64,000 bases of DNA, from assembly GCA_965178635.1 (NCBI GenBank), contig CBCXVT010000030.1, positions 186,001 through 250,000 on the forward strand. The letters run 5' to 3'. Position numbers and translations under genes: made by a program. This document shows positions 34,895-43,539 of this stretch, one piece after another. The DNA is from GCA-2733415 sp965178635 (GTDB taxonomy: Bacteria; Bacteroidota; Bacteroidia; Flavobacteriales; Flavobacteriaceae). Within the stretch, counting starts at the first letter, position 1; each line of letters begins with the position of its first letter. The notes beneath the pieces were generated by a model. The model was not told the origin of the DNA. It searched no databases and saw only the letters and a program-made list of their open reading frames with translations.

Positions 34895-35611
34895 ATGGAA
34901 TATTTAGAATTATTTTTAAAATCGATATTTGTAGAAAATATGGTATTTGCATATTTCTTAGGAATGTGTTCTTACTTAGCGGTTTCTAAAAAAGTGTCTA
35001 CTGCAGTAGGACTTGGAGCAGCAGTTATTTTCGTATTGGCAATTACAATGCCGTTAAACTGGTTGTTAGATCAGTATTTATTAAGAGACGGTGCTTTAGC
35101 TTGGTTAGGTCCAGAATATGCAGAGTACGATTTAAGTTTCTTAACATTCATCTTATTTATTGCTACTATTGCTACAATGGTACAGTTAGTTGAGATTATT
35201 GTAGAGAAATTTTCACCATCATTATATAACTCACTTGGTATTTTCTTGCCGCTTATCGCAGTAAACTGTGCTATTTTAGGAGGGTCATTATTCATGCAGC
35301 AAAAAGAATTTGCTACAATTGGTATGGCAACTACTTACGGTGTTGGGTCAGGAATTGGTTGGTTTTTAGCAATTTTAGCAATTGCAGCTATTCGTGAAAA
35401 AATTCGCTACTCAAATGTGCCACCAGCTTTAAGAGGGTTAGGAATCACATTCATTATTACAGGACTTATGGCTATTGGTTTCAATAGTTTTGGAGGAATG
35501 TTAACTGGTGGAGACGGTGAAGCTAAAAAAGAAAAAAAGAAAACTGCTGTTGTAAATGTTGAAAAAACAGAAACATTAGTGGTTAATACAAACACAAAAT
35601 CTGTAAACTAA
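34895..35611 (+). CDS. nqrE: Na+-translocating NADH:quinone reductase subunit E (extended C-terminus)
   Basis: Six-helix membrane partner of NqrD, inverted in topology. 238 residues. Marks: ELFLKSIFVENMVFAYFLGMC with the iron-sulfur Cys, VEIIVEKFSPSLYNSLGIF, LPLIAVNCAILGGSLF with the second Cys, and GLGITFIITGLMAIGF. After the last helix (near residue 203) comes a Lys/Val/Thr-rich tail of about 35 residues (EAKKEKKKTAVV) absent from the roughly 200-residue E. coli-type proteins. nqrF starts 2 bases on. Confidence 0.96.
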   Translation: MEYLELFLKSIFVENMVFAYFLGMCSYLAVSKKVSTAVGLGAAVIFVLAITMPLNWLLDQYLLRDGALAWLGPEYAEYDLSFLTFILFIATIATMVQLVEIIVEKFSPSLYNSLGIFLPLIAVNCAILGGSLFMQQKEFATIGMATTYGVGSGIGWFLAILAIAAIREKIRYSNVPPALRGLGITFIITGLMAIGFNSFGGMLTGGDGEAKKEKKKTAVVNVEKTETLVVNTNTKSVN

Positions 35612-35613
35612 TT

Positions 35614-36924
35614 ATGATATATTTAGCATCAACAGGAGGAGCGATAGCTATTACAGTAGTAGCATTGTTTATTTTGGTATTGTCGTTGGTTTTAATTTTG
35701 ATCTTTGCAAAAGATAAATTATTACCATCTGGAAACGTTAAAATTACAATTAACGGAGAAAAAGAAATTGAAGTAGCTTCAGGAGGAACTTTATTATCAA
35801 CTCTAGGAGCTCAGAAAATATTTTTACCATCTGCTTGTGGTGGAGGTGGAACTTGTATACAATGTGAATGTCACGTACACGAAGGTGGTGGTGAAGCATT
35901 GCCTACAGAAGTACCACACTTTACAAGAAAAGAGTTAGCACATGGTGCGCGTTTATCTTGCCAGGTAAAAGTAAAACAAGACATGAATATCTCTATTCCT
36001 GAAGAAGTTTTTGGGATTAAGAAGTGGGAGGCAACTGTAGTATCAAACTATAATGTGGCAACGTTTATTAAAGAGTTTGTTGTAGAAATTCCTGAGGATA
36101 TGAATTATAAAGCTGGAGGGTATATTCAAATTGAAATACCTGAATGTGAAGTGAAGTATTCTGAAATGGATGTTACTGCACACCCGCAAGATCATCCAGG
36201 TGAGCCTAACAAATTTGAAGCAGATTGGGATAAGTTTAATTTAAGACCATTAGTTATGAAAAATAACGAATTGGTTGAGCGTGCTTACTCTATGGCTTCT
36301 TACCCTGCTGAAGGAAGGAAAATTATGTTGAACGTACGTGTGGCAACACCACCATTTGACCGAGCAAAAGGCGGATGGATGGATGTAAATCCTGGTGTAG
36401 CATCATCTTATATTTTTAATTTAAAAGTTGGTGATAAGTGTACTATTTCAGGGCCTTATGGAGAGTTCTTTATTAATGAGTCTGATGCAGAAATGCTGTA
36501 TGTAGGTGGAGGAGCTGGTATGGCGCCAATGCGTTCTCATTTATATGAATTATTCAGAACTTTAAAAACTGGTCGTAAAGTAACATACTGGTATGGAGGA
36601 CGTTCTAAAGCAGAATTATTCTACATACATTACTTTAGAGATTTAGAAAAAGATTTCCCGAACTTTAAGTTTTACTTAGCGTTATCTGAGCCTATGGAAG
36701 AAGATAATTGGAAGGTAAAAGAAAATATAGATGCACCAGGTGATGGATTCGTAGGATTTATTCATCAAGTTGTAATAGATCAATATTTATCTAAACATGA
36801 GTCTCCAGAAGATTTAGAATTATATTTCTGTGGACCACCATTAATGAACAATGCAGTTCAGAAAATGGGTGAAGATTTTGGTCTTGACGATGAAAACATA
36901 CGTTTCGATGATTTCGGAGGATAA
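35614..36924 (+). CDS. nqrF: Na+-translocating NADH:quinone reductase subunit F
   Basis: NADH-oxidising subunit, electron entry point. 436 residues: N-terminal anchor helix (about 10-32), a ferredoxin domain with [2Fe-2S] ligands Cys75, Cys81, Cys84 and Cys116, an FAD domain with ERAYSMASYP, and an NADH domain with YVGGGAGMAPMRSHL and LYFCGPPLMNNAV. It ends RFDDFGG as usual. Last gene of the operon, followed by a strong terminator. Confidence 0.98.
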   Translation: MIYLASTGGAIAITVVALFILVLSLVLILIFAKDKLLPSGNVKITINGEKEIEVASGGTLLSTLGAQKIFLPSACGGGGTCIQCECHVHEGGGEALPTEVPHFTRKELAHGARLSCQVKVKQDMNISIPEEVFGIKKWEATVVSNYNVATFIKEFVVEIPEDMNYKAGGYIQIEIPECEVKYSEMDVTAHPQDHPGEPNKFEADWDKFNLRPLVMKNNELVERAYSMASYPAEGRKIMLNVRVATPPFDRAKGGWMDVNPGVASSYIFNLKVGDKCTISGPYGEFFINESDAEMLYVGGGAGMAPMRSHLYELFRTLKTGRKVTYWYGGRSKAELFYIHYFRDLEKDFPNFKFYLALSEPMEEDNWKVKENIDAPGDGFVGFIHQVVIDQYLSKHESPEDLELYFCGPPLMNNAVQKMGEDFGLDDENIRFDDFGG

Positions 36925-36949
36925 TATTTAGAAATATGTTAAAGTTTAA

Positions 36950-36980
36950 AAACCGATGTAGTAATACATCGGTTTTTTTT
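36950..36980 (+). terminator. Terminator of the nqr operon
   Basis: AAACCGATGTA (36950-36960) pairs with TACATCGGTTT (36965-36975), T-run to 36980. Confidence 0.9.
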
Positions 36981-37009
36981 GCGTTATAAAGATGTTTTTT
37001 TTATATTTC
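36979..37009 (+). promoter_or_regulatory. Possible promoter of the secreted protease gene
   Basis: TTG (36979-36981), 20-base spacer, TATATTTC (37002-37009), one base off the consensus. It overlaps the T-run of the nqr terminator. Confidence 0.4.
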
Positions 37010-37029
37010 TCGCACCAAAAAAATAAATA

Positions 37030-39906
37030 ATGAAAAAAATTACTTTAAAAGGTTGCCTTTTAGCATTAGCCGTTACTGGTTTTATGCAGATAAAAGCACA
37101 GCAATTGCCGATGGCAAGAATGAATACATCTTCTGTTCAATTACAAGAACAGTCATTTCAACTTACTTCTGAGACAAAAAGAAGTATAGAAACTACAGGG
37201 TACGGAAGATGTTTGACTGTTGAAAATGAGGCTATCTTACAAAACAAAGACTCAAAAAGATTTTCTGAAGAGCAATTTGAAGAATGGTTAGCTCCAAAAA
37301 TAGCACAAATTAAGGCTGACAAAGCTGCTGGGAAAGCATTAGCTGTGTATACTATACCTGTTGTAATACATGTTGTTCATGATGGAAATACAGTAAATAC
37401 TAATGGTAATGGTGCAAATGAAAATATTTCTGATGCACAAGTAATTTCACAAATACAAGTTTTAACTGATGATTATAGAAGAATGGGTACTCGTGGTGGT
37501 GCTAATACTACAGGTGCAGCGGTTGATGTAGAGATCGAATTCTGTTTAGCAGTAACTGATCCTTCTGGAAATCCAACTACTGGTATTGTACGTCATAATA
37601 TCACACCTTATTCTAATGCTCAAACTCCAGGTACAACTGATGATTGGGAAATTAGATCTGATGTTGAAACAATGAAAACAAATACACAATGGGATCCAAC
37701 TAAGTATATGAACATGTGGTCAATTAAACCAGGGGGTAATGCCCTTGATCACCCAACAAACCCAGGTTTAAGTGGTTTACTTGGTTATGCGCAATTCCCA
37801 AGTAATTCTGGTCTAGGTGGTTTAAATACTAATGGTGGAGCTGCTAGTACTGATGGTGTAGTTGCAGGATATAGTGCTTTTGGTAACGATGATGTTGATG
37901 ATGGGTCATTTGCTTTGAACGCATCTTATAATTTAGGTAGAACAATGACTCATGAGGTTGGTCACTGGTTAGGTTTACGTCACATATGGGGAGATTCTGC
38001 ATGTGGAGGTAATGGTGATTATTGCAATGATACTCCGGATTCAGATGCTGCAAATTACAATTGTGCAGCACATACATCTTGTGGAACTTCTGATCAGTAT
38101 CAAAATTATATGGATTATTCATATGACTATTGTATGGACACCTTTACAGCAGATCAGAAAGCAAGAGTTGTAGCTGTTATGCAAAACTCACCTAGAAGAG
38201 GTGTTTTAAATGCATCAACTGCTTGTCAATCTGCAGCACCTTACATAGCGTTTACAAACACAACTACAAGTGTTAGTGAAGGTACTGACTGTAGTTATAC
38301 AGATTATAATATTGGTGTAAGTATTGCTTCTGCGCCTAGTGGTGCAGCAAATATTGCATTTAATATTGATGGTGGTTCAGCTACCAACACAAATGATTAC
38401 GTATTAGTAAATAACTCAGTAACATTTGCAAATGGAGCGACGGCTTCTCAAGATTTAACATTAAGAGTATATAATGATGGTTTTGTTGAAGGGAATGAAA
38501 CAATTGAAATTTCTATGACTTTGTCAGGAAGTACAGATGCGCAATTAAATAATGCAGCAGATTCAATTGTAATTACACTAACAGATGATGATAGTGTGCC
38601 AAGTGCTTCTACAATGATAGATGTTTATGATGAAGATTTTGAAGATGCAACAACTTGGGCAATTTATGATCGAGATACAGATGGTAGATTTTGGGGTACG
38701 GTAACTGGTTTAGAAGGATATGGTGATATTTTAGGAGCTGCTGCTTATTCAGAAACAGATGGTACAATATTAACTGCTCCGGCTAATAGCTATAATCCTG
38801 ACCAATACTTTGTTTCTGATGCATTTACTGTTCCAGCAGGAGCAACAAGCGCTATGGTTTCTTATGTAGTTGGGTCGTATAGTCCAAATGGGTCTCATGC
38901 TGAACACTATTCAGTGTATTTTACAACTGTAGATCCGTTTGGTACATACGCAGATATTGAAGAGTTTGTGTTGGAAAATGATCGTACAGTCCCTGCTGCT
39001 GGTACAGAGGTAAGGACTCATGACTTGAGTGCTTATGCTGGTATGACAGGTAAGTTAGCTTTCAGGCACCATAATTCTGCTTCAGCCAACGGATTATTGT
39101 TGATAGATACAATTAATGTTGATGCAGTTACTGGTACTGCAGTACAAACTGCAGAAAATTCTGCAACACAAGATCAAGTTGCTTTAGGTGTTTCTGGAAC
39201 AATTTATTCAGGAGATGCGTCAACAGGAGATATCATGATGGATATTGTAAATGGCAACAATCAAGATTACGGTTGTGTTTCTGGTTATGTGTCTAGAGGT
39301 TATAACGCAGGGTCGCCAGCAGTAATGTATCAAACAGCTGGAACTGCTAATTATGTAATGTCAAAAGCATTCTCTATACAGGCAGCATCACAACAAGCGT
39401 CGGGTACAGGTTCTGTAAAGTTCTATTTTACAGAAGCTGAGGTTTCTGCATGGGAAACTGCAACGGGAAATTCTAGAAATGATTTAGTTATTATTAAAGA
39501 TGCGAATACTGTATCATTAATGCCTGGGGTTCCTGAAGTGATTTCTGCTACAGTTGGTGCTTTCGGAACAAATGTAACTTTAGAAGGAAACTTTGCATCT
39601 GGTATAACTGGAGGATATGTTTTCGGTACGGTTGCAGCATTAACGGTATCTGACAATCAGTTTGATATGTTTGGAGTTTATCCAAACCCTTCAAATGGCG
39701 AGGTGACGATTTCATTAAGTACAGATAAGGATGTAAATGTATCATTGTTTGATATTCGTGGACGTAAGGTTTACGGACAATTACATAGCAATACATCAGA
39801 TTCTTTCAATGAGAAAGTTGATTTCAGTTCAATGGCTTCAGGAGTTTACATGTTAAATGTAGAAAGTGGATCTAAAAGAGCAGTTAAGAAATTAGTAATT
39901 CAATAA
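37030..39906 (+). CDS. Secreted M43-type metalloprotease with type IX sorting domain
   Basis: Exported zinc protease of 958 residues. A Sec signal peptide ends near IKAQ (residue 24). A propeptide-like region runs to about 105. The catalytic domain carries HEVGHWLGLRH (His308, Glu309, His312, His318), the metzincin motif of the pappalysin (M43) group, with Met-turn NYMDYSYDYCMD. A Calx-beta-type domain (about 405-505, GNETIEISMTLSG) and further beta domains follow. The end (about 880-958) is a type A sorting domain: VYPNPSNGEVTISL, DIRGRKVYG, GVYMLNVESGSK, KKLVIQ. It should exit by the type IX system whose parts PorT and a plug-domain protein are encoded nearby. Target protein unknown. Confidence 0.93.
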   Translation: MKKITLKGCLLALAVTGFMQIKAQQLPMARMNTSSVQLQEQSFQLTSETKRSIETTGYGRCLTVENEAILQNKDSKRFSEEQFEEWLAPKIAQIKADKAAGKALAVYTIPVVIHVVHDGNTVNTNGNGANENISDAQVISQIQVLTDDYRRMGTRGGANTTGAAVDVEIEFCLAVTDPSGNPTTGIVRHNITPYSNAQTPGTTDDWEIRSDVETMKTNTQWDPTKYMNMWSIKPGGNALDHPTNPGLSGLLGYAQFPSNSGLGGLNTNGGAASTDGVVAGYSAFGNDDVDDGSFALNASYNLGRTMTHEVGHWLGLRHIWGDSACGGNGDYCNDTPDSDAANYNCAAHTSCGTSDQYQNYMDYSYDYCMDTFTADQKARVVAVMQNSPRRGVLNASTACQSAAPYIAFTNTTTSVSEGTDCSYTDYNIGVSIASAPSGAANIAFNIDGGSATNTNDYVLVNNSVTFANGATASQDLTLRVYNDGFVEGNETIEISMTLSGSTDAQLNNAADSIVITLTDDDSVPSASTMIDVYDEDFEDATTWAIYDRDTDGRFWGTVTGLEGYGDILGAAAYSETDGTILTAPANSYNPDQYFVSDAFTVPAGATSAMVSYVVGSYSPNGSHAEHYSVYFTTVDPFGTYADIEEFVLENDRTVPAAGTEVRTHDLSAYAGMTGKLAFRHHNSASANGLLLIDTINVDAVTGTAVQTAENSATQDQVALGVSGTIYSGDASTGDIMMDIVNGNNQDYGCVSGYVSRGYNAGSPAVMYQTAGTANYVMSKAFSIQAASQQASGTGSVKFYFTEAEVSAWETATGNSRNDLVIIKDANTVSLMPGVPEVISATVGAFGTNVTLEGNFASGITGGYVFGTVAALTVSDNQFDMFGVYPNPSNGEVTISLSTDKDVNVSLFDIRGRKVYGQLHSNTSDSFNEKVDFSSMASGVYMLNVESGSKRAVKKLVIQ

Positions 39907-39940
39907 GATTTGAATTAAAGTTCTCAAGACTTTAAATAGT

Positions 39941-39973
39941 AAAAAGCCGATACAGAAATGTATCGGCTTTTTT
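39941..39973 (+). terminator. Terminator of the secreted protease gene
   Basis: AGCCGATACA and TGTATCGGCT, a perfect 10-base stem on a GAAA tetraloop, with A-run and T-run. Confidence 0.93.
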
Positions 39974-39987
39974 GTTTTTGTAATACA

Positions 39988-40020
39988 TTGGTATTCTAAA
40001 ATATAGAAATGGTATCTTTG
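39988..40020 (+). promoter_or_regulatory. Promoter of the DEAD-box helicase operon
   Basis: TTG (39988-39990), 22-base spacer, TATCTTTG (40013-40020), 16 bases before the ATG. Good fit to the Bacteroidota pattern. Confidence 0.68.
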
Positions 40021-40036
40021 CACAAAATTTGTAGGA

Positions 40037-41395
40037 ATGATTACGTTTAAAGATTTAAATTTATCCAATCAATTGCAATATGCTATTGATGACTTAGGGT
40101 TTGAGCACCCAACACCAATACAGGCAGAAGCATTTAATGTAGTGCGCTCTGGTAAAGATGTGGTCGGTATTGCTCAAACTGGTACAGGTAAAACATTTGC
40201 CTATATGATGCCGATTTTACGTGATTTAAAATTCTCTAAACAAGTTAATCCAAGAGTTCTGGTGTTAGTGCCCACTCGTGAATTAGTCCTGCAAGTTGTT
40301 GAAGAGATTGAAAAATTAGCTGAATATATTAATGTACGTGTTTTAGGTGTGTATGGTGGTACAAACATTAATACTCAAAAGATGGCAGTATCTCAGGGGA
40401 CTGATATTATTGTAGCTACACCTGGTAGATTATATGATTTAGCGTTAAGTAGAGCCGTGAACCTAAAGGCTGTTCAGAAATTAGTGATTGATGAAGTTGA
40501 TGTCATGTTAGATTTAGGATTTCGTTTTCAACTCTTAAATATATTTGATGTTTTACCGAATAAACGTCAAAACATTATGTTTTCCGCAACAATGACTGAT
40601 GATGTTGATGCGTTGATTACAGATTTTTTCAGATCGCCAGAAAAGATTGCTATTGCGGTAAGTGGTACACCATTAGATAATATTGCACAGCAATGTTATG
40701 ATGTGCCTAACTTTTATACTAAAGTTAACCTATTAGCGCATTTAATTCACGATAAAGACACGTTTAGTAAAGTATTAGTATTTGTATCTAATAAAAAGAG
40801 TGCAGATAGATTATTTGAAGCCGTAGAAGAAATTTTTGGTTCTGAGGTTTGTGTGATACATTCTAATAAAACTCAAAATTATAGAGTACGCTCGATTCGT
40901 CAATTTGATGAAGGTGAAAATAGAATATTAGTAGCTACAGATGTGATGGCCCGTGGTTTAGATTTAGATGAAATCACACATGTTATCAACTTCGATACGC
41001 CAAATTTCCCTGAAAACTACATGCACCGTATTGGTAGAACTGGTAGGGCTGAACATGAAGGACACACGATACTATTTTCTACAGAAAATGAACAAGAAGA
41101 TAAAGCTGCTATTGAAGAATTAATGGCTTATGATATACCGAAATTAGAATTCCCTGAAGGTGTAGAAATTTCGGAACGCTTAACACCTGAAGAGCGTCCA
41201 AGGCGTATAGAGCGTGATAATCCTCATACAAGACCTGCTGATGAGGATGCACCTGGCCCTGCTTTTCATCAGAAAAGCGAGAAGAACAGTAAAGAGAATC
41301 TTGGTGGCTCTTACAGACGAGAAATCGCTAAGAAATACAAGAAGCCAAAAACAAGAGGCGATAAAAATTATAATAAAAGAAATAAAAAGAAGTAA
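40037..41395 (+). CDS. DEAD-box ATP-dependent RNA helicase
   Basis: RNA helicase of 452 residues for ribosome assembly or RNA turnover. Motifs in order: Q motif HPTPIQAEAF, Walker A AQTGTGKT, PTRELVLQ, TPGRL, box II as DEVD rather than DEAD, SATM, then in the second RecA domain VFVSNKKSADRLFE, ATDVMARGLDLDEI and HRIGRTGRAEHEG. A basic, disordered tail rich in Lys, Arg and Asn (from about 385) likely binds RNA. First of three tightly packed genes (2-base gap to the next). Confidence 0.95.
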   Translation: MITFKDLNLSNQLQYAIDDLGFEHPTPIQAEAFNVVRSGKDVVGIAQTGTGKTFAYMMPILRDLKFSKQVNPRVLVLVPTRELVLQVVEEIEKLAEYINVRVLGVYGGTNINTQKMAVSQGTDIIVATPGRLYDLALSRAVNLKAVQKLVIDEVDVMLDLGFRFQLLNIFDVLPNKRQNIMFSATMTDDVDALITDFFRSPEKIAIAVSGTPLDNIAQQCYDVPNFYTKVNLLAHLIHDKDTFSKVLVFVSNKKSADRLFEAVEEIFGSEVCVIHSNKTQNYRVRSIRQFDEGENRILVATDVMARGLDLDEITHVINFDTPNFPENYMHRIGRTGRAEHEGHTILFSTENEQEDKAAIEELMAYDIPKLEFPEGVEISERLTPEERPRRIERDNPHTRPADEDAPGPAFHQKSEKNSKENLGGSYRREIAKKYKKPKTRGDKNYNKRNKKK

Positions 41396-41397
41396 TA

Positions 41398-41775
41398 ATG
41401 CGAAAATCATTATCCACACAAGAATTGCATAATTTGGCAATGAACATCGTTGGTAAAGAGTTAGAGGAGCAAGGGTATGAATTCGTGGCCATAAACAGCC
41501 AATTGAAAAGAAACCCTCAATACGTTTGTATTGATAAAAATGCTCAGTATTACTTTGTGATTGTAAAAGCAGTGTTGTTACCTGAAGACCCTGAAGAGTA
41601 TGATGTAATTTGGATGGAAACATTTAGAGAACACGCCAGAAGCAATAATGCTAAAGTATTATTTGCAGGAGTAGGGTTGGGAAACAAAGACAAAGATGGT
41701 GATCCGGTTTATTTAGATGAGCCATATTTGTTAAAATATGCTGGTGCTCAATTGTTAGATGTAGATTTGAATTAA
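41398..41775 (+). CDS. Conserved small protein of unknown function, next to apbE
   Basis: Protein of 125 residues, no signal peptide, mixed alpha/beta: MRKSLSTQELHNLAMNIVG, then the strand YEFVAINSQLKRNPQYVCI, QYYFVIVKAVLLPEDPEEYD, FREHARSNNAKVLFAGVGLG and YLLKYAGAQLLDVDLN. Homologues in databases are, as I recall, labelled as subunit F of the sodium-pumping NADH:quinone reductase, but none of the ferredoxin Cys, FAD or NADH motifs are here, and the real nqrF is at 35.6 kb. The fold looks nuclease-like or simply small alpha/beta; I assign no function. Sits 2 bases after the helicase and 9 bases before apbE. Confidence 0.8.
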   Translation: MRKSLSTQELHNLAMNIVGKELEEQGYEFVAINSQLKRNPQYVCIDKNAQYYFVIVKAVLLPEDPEEYDVIWMETFREHARSNNAKVLFAGVGLGNKDKDGDPVYLDEPYLLKYAGAQLLDVDLN

Positions 41776-41784
41776 ATTTTATCG

Positions 41785-42765
41785 ATGAGGAAAATTGCGC
41801 TATTACTGTTGCTGTGTATATCATGCAAGCAAGAAACGAAGCTTCAACAGAACCTGACATCAGGTGAAGTTTTTGGGACCTATTATAATATTCAATTTTT
41901 TGATACTAAAACGGTAGACTATTCAAAACAATACGACAGTTTGTTTTCAGAAATAAATAAGTCAATGTCTACTTATATACCTACATCTGACATTTCAAAA
42001 ATTAACTTAAATGACACAACAGTTGTTGTAGATTATCATTTTAAAAAAGTGTTTGACTTGTCAAAAGATATCTATAATAATACAGATGGTTTTTTTGATC
42101 CTACAATTGGTGTTTTAGTGAATGCTTGGGATTTTGGTCCTGAAGGAAAAATCATTGCTTTAGACAGTTTAAAAATAGATAGTTTATTGCAGTATGTTGG
42201 TTTTGAAAAAGTCAAACGCCAATTGGGTAGAATAGAAAAGTTGCCACAAACATTTATTGATTTTAATGCTATAGCTAAAGGGTATGGGTTAGATGTTATA
42301 GCTGAATTTTTAAATGACCAAGGGCATGATAATTACTTAATAGATATTGGTGGAGAGATCGTGGCAAGAGGTACTAATTTGATGCGTCAAAACAACTGGC
42401 ATGTTGGTATAGAAAAGCCAAATTTTGATGGGTCGCAAAGTCAGCAAATAGCAGTAGCTTTAAAAGATGAAGCTATGGCAACCTCTGGTGTGTATAGAAA
42501 GTTTAAAATTGATGCAAACGGAAATAAATATGCGCACATCATTAATACGAAAACGGGCTATCCAAGTAAAACAAATATATTAAGTGTGTCTGTTATTGCG
42601 CCAACCTGTGCAGTCGCAGATGCTTATGCAACGGCATTTAAAGCCATGGGAATTGAAAAGGTAAAACTTTTTTTAGAAGGCCATCCAGAGTTAAAAGTGT
42701 ATTTTATTTATGAAGATGCAAATAAACAACTACAAACACTAGCGTTAAATAGCTTTCCAGAGTAG
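41785..42765 (+). CDS. apbE: FAD:protein FMN transferase ApbE (lipoprotein)
   Basis: Transfers FMN from FAD to Thr residues of NqrB and NqrC (and RnfG-type proteins), in the periplasm. 326 residues with a lipobox (LCISC, Cys14). Family marks: GTYYNIQFF, DPTIGVLVNAWDFGP, FIDFNAIAKGYGLDVIAEFL, YLIDIGGEIVARG, GVYRKFKIDANGNKYAHIINTKTGYP in short, and CAVADAYATAFKAMG with the metal-binding Asp. The nqr operon 5 kb upstream supplies its substrates, so the linkage is functional. It abuts the stop of the convergent methyltransferase gene. Confidence 0.95.
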   Translation: MRKIALLLLLCISCKQETKLQQNLTSGEVFGTYYNIQFFDTKTVDYSKQYDSLFSEINKSMSTYIPTSDISKINLNDTTVVVDYHFKKVFDLSKDIYNNTDGFFDPTIGVLVNAWDFGPEGKIIALDSLKIDSLLQYVGFEKVKRQLGRIEKLPQTFIDFNAIAKGYGLDVIAEFLNDQGHDNYLIDIGGEIVARGTNLMRQNNWHVGIEKPNFDGSQSQQIAVALKDEAMATSGVYRKFKIDANGNKYAHIINTKTGYPSKTNILSVSVIAPTCAVADAYATAFKAMGIEKVKLFLEGHPELKVYFIYEDANKQLQTLALNSFPE

Positions 42766-43533
42766 TTAGGCTTTAAAGCAAACAGGGATAATTTCACCTT
42801 TTGCTAAACAGTATTTCGTAATGTCTTCTTGAGATAACGTTGTTGTGTAATCAGCTTCCTTTACATCAAAACCAATTGCACGTAGTTTGTTAAAATAGTC
42901 ACGACCGTAAATCCGTACATGATCATACTGTCCGAATATTTTAGCACGTTCTTTCCGGTCAGTAATGCTGTTGTCTTCAAAAGTGAATTCTCTGGAAAGA
43001 TCTTGAGGAATTTGAAGTATGGCCATACCTTGAGGTTTTAGCACACGAAATAATTCTTGCATAGCCTTTGTGTCATCAGGAATATGTTCTAAAACATGAT
43101 TACATAATATCACATCAAATTCATTATCTTGAAAAGGTAAGTTGCAAATATCTGCTTTTACATCCGCCAATGGCGATTCTAAATCTGTGGTGGTGTAATT
43201 TAGGTTTTTCATTTTCCTAAAACGCTTGTAAAAAGCCTGTTCCGGAGCAAAATGTAGAACTTTTTGTTGCTTAGTAAAAAAGTCTGTCTCGTTTTTTAGA
43301 TACAGCCATAACAACCGGTGTCTTTCTAAAGATAGTGTAGAAGGTGATAAGACATTGTTGCGTTGTTTGCCATAGCCATATGGTAAAAATGATTTAAAAC
43401 TTCTACCGTCTATAGGGTCAATATAGTTGTTTCCTTTTAAAAGAAATGCAATAATCGGACGCGCTACATAACTTAGTCTGATAAGTAGCGGTCTGGGAAT
43501 TGTGTTAAGAATAAATTTGAAAAACTGCTTCAC
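42766..43533 (-). CDS. Class I SAM-dependent methyltransferase
   Basis: Protein of 255 residues with a Rossmann methyltransferase core from about residue 95: VLHFAPEQAFYKRFR (motif I in degenerate form), TTDLESPLADVKADICNLPF (acidic loop, motif II), FDVILCNHVLEHIPDDTKAM (motif IV/post-IV) and LKPQGMAILQIP. The basic N-terminus (about 1-60, IPRPLLIRLSY) may touch membrane or nucleic acid. Substrate unknown. First codon 6 bases below the map stop, same strand, so it is co-transcribed with map and the HAD gene. Confidence 0.85.
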   Translation of the reverse strand: MKQFFKFILNTIPRPLLIRLSYVARPIIAFLLKGNNYIDPIDGRSFKSFLPYGYGKQRNNVLSPSTLSLERHRLLWLYLKNETDFFTKQQKVLHFAPEQAFYKRFRKMKNLNYTTTDLESPLADVKADICNLPFQDNEFDVILCNHVLEHIPDDTKAMQELFRVLKPQGMAILQIPQDLSREFTFEDNSITDRKERAKIFGQYDHVRIYGRDYFNKLRAIGFDVKEADYTTTLSQEDITKYCLAKGEIIPVCFKA

Positions 43534-43539
43534 TAAGAT

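Noticed and set aside
37844..38122. Minus-strand open frame inside the secreted protease
   Set aside because: His/Asn/Gln-rich product typical of a shadow frame; the plus-strand gene has motif evidence.
41398..41775. Calling this gene nqrF
   Set aside because: No ferredoxin Cys, FAD or NADH motif; the genuine nqrF is at 35614-36924.
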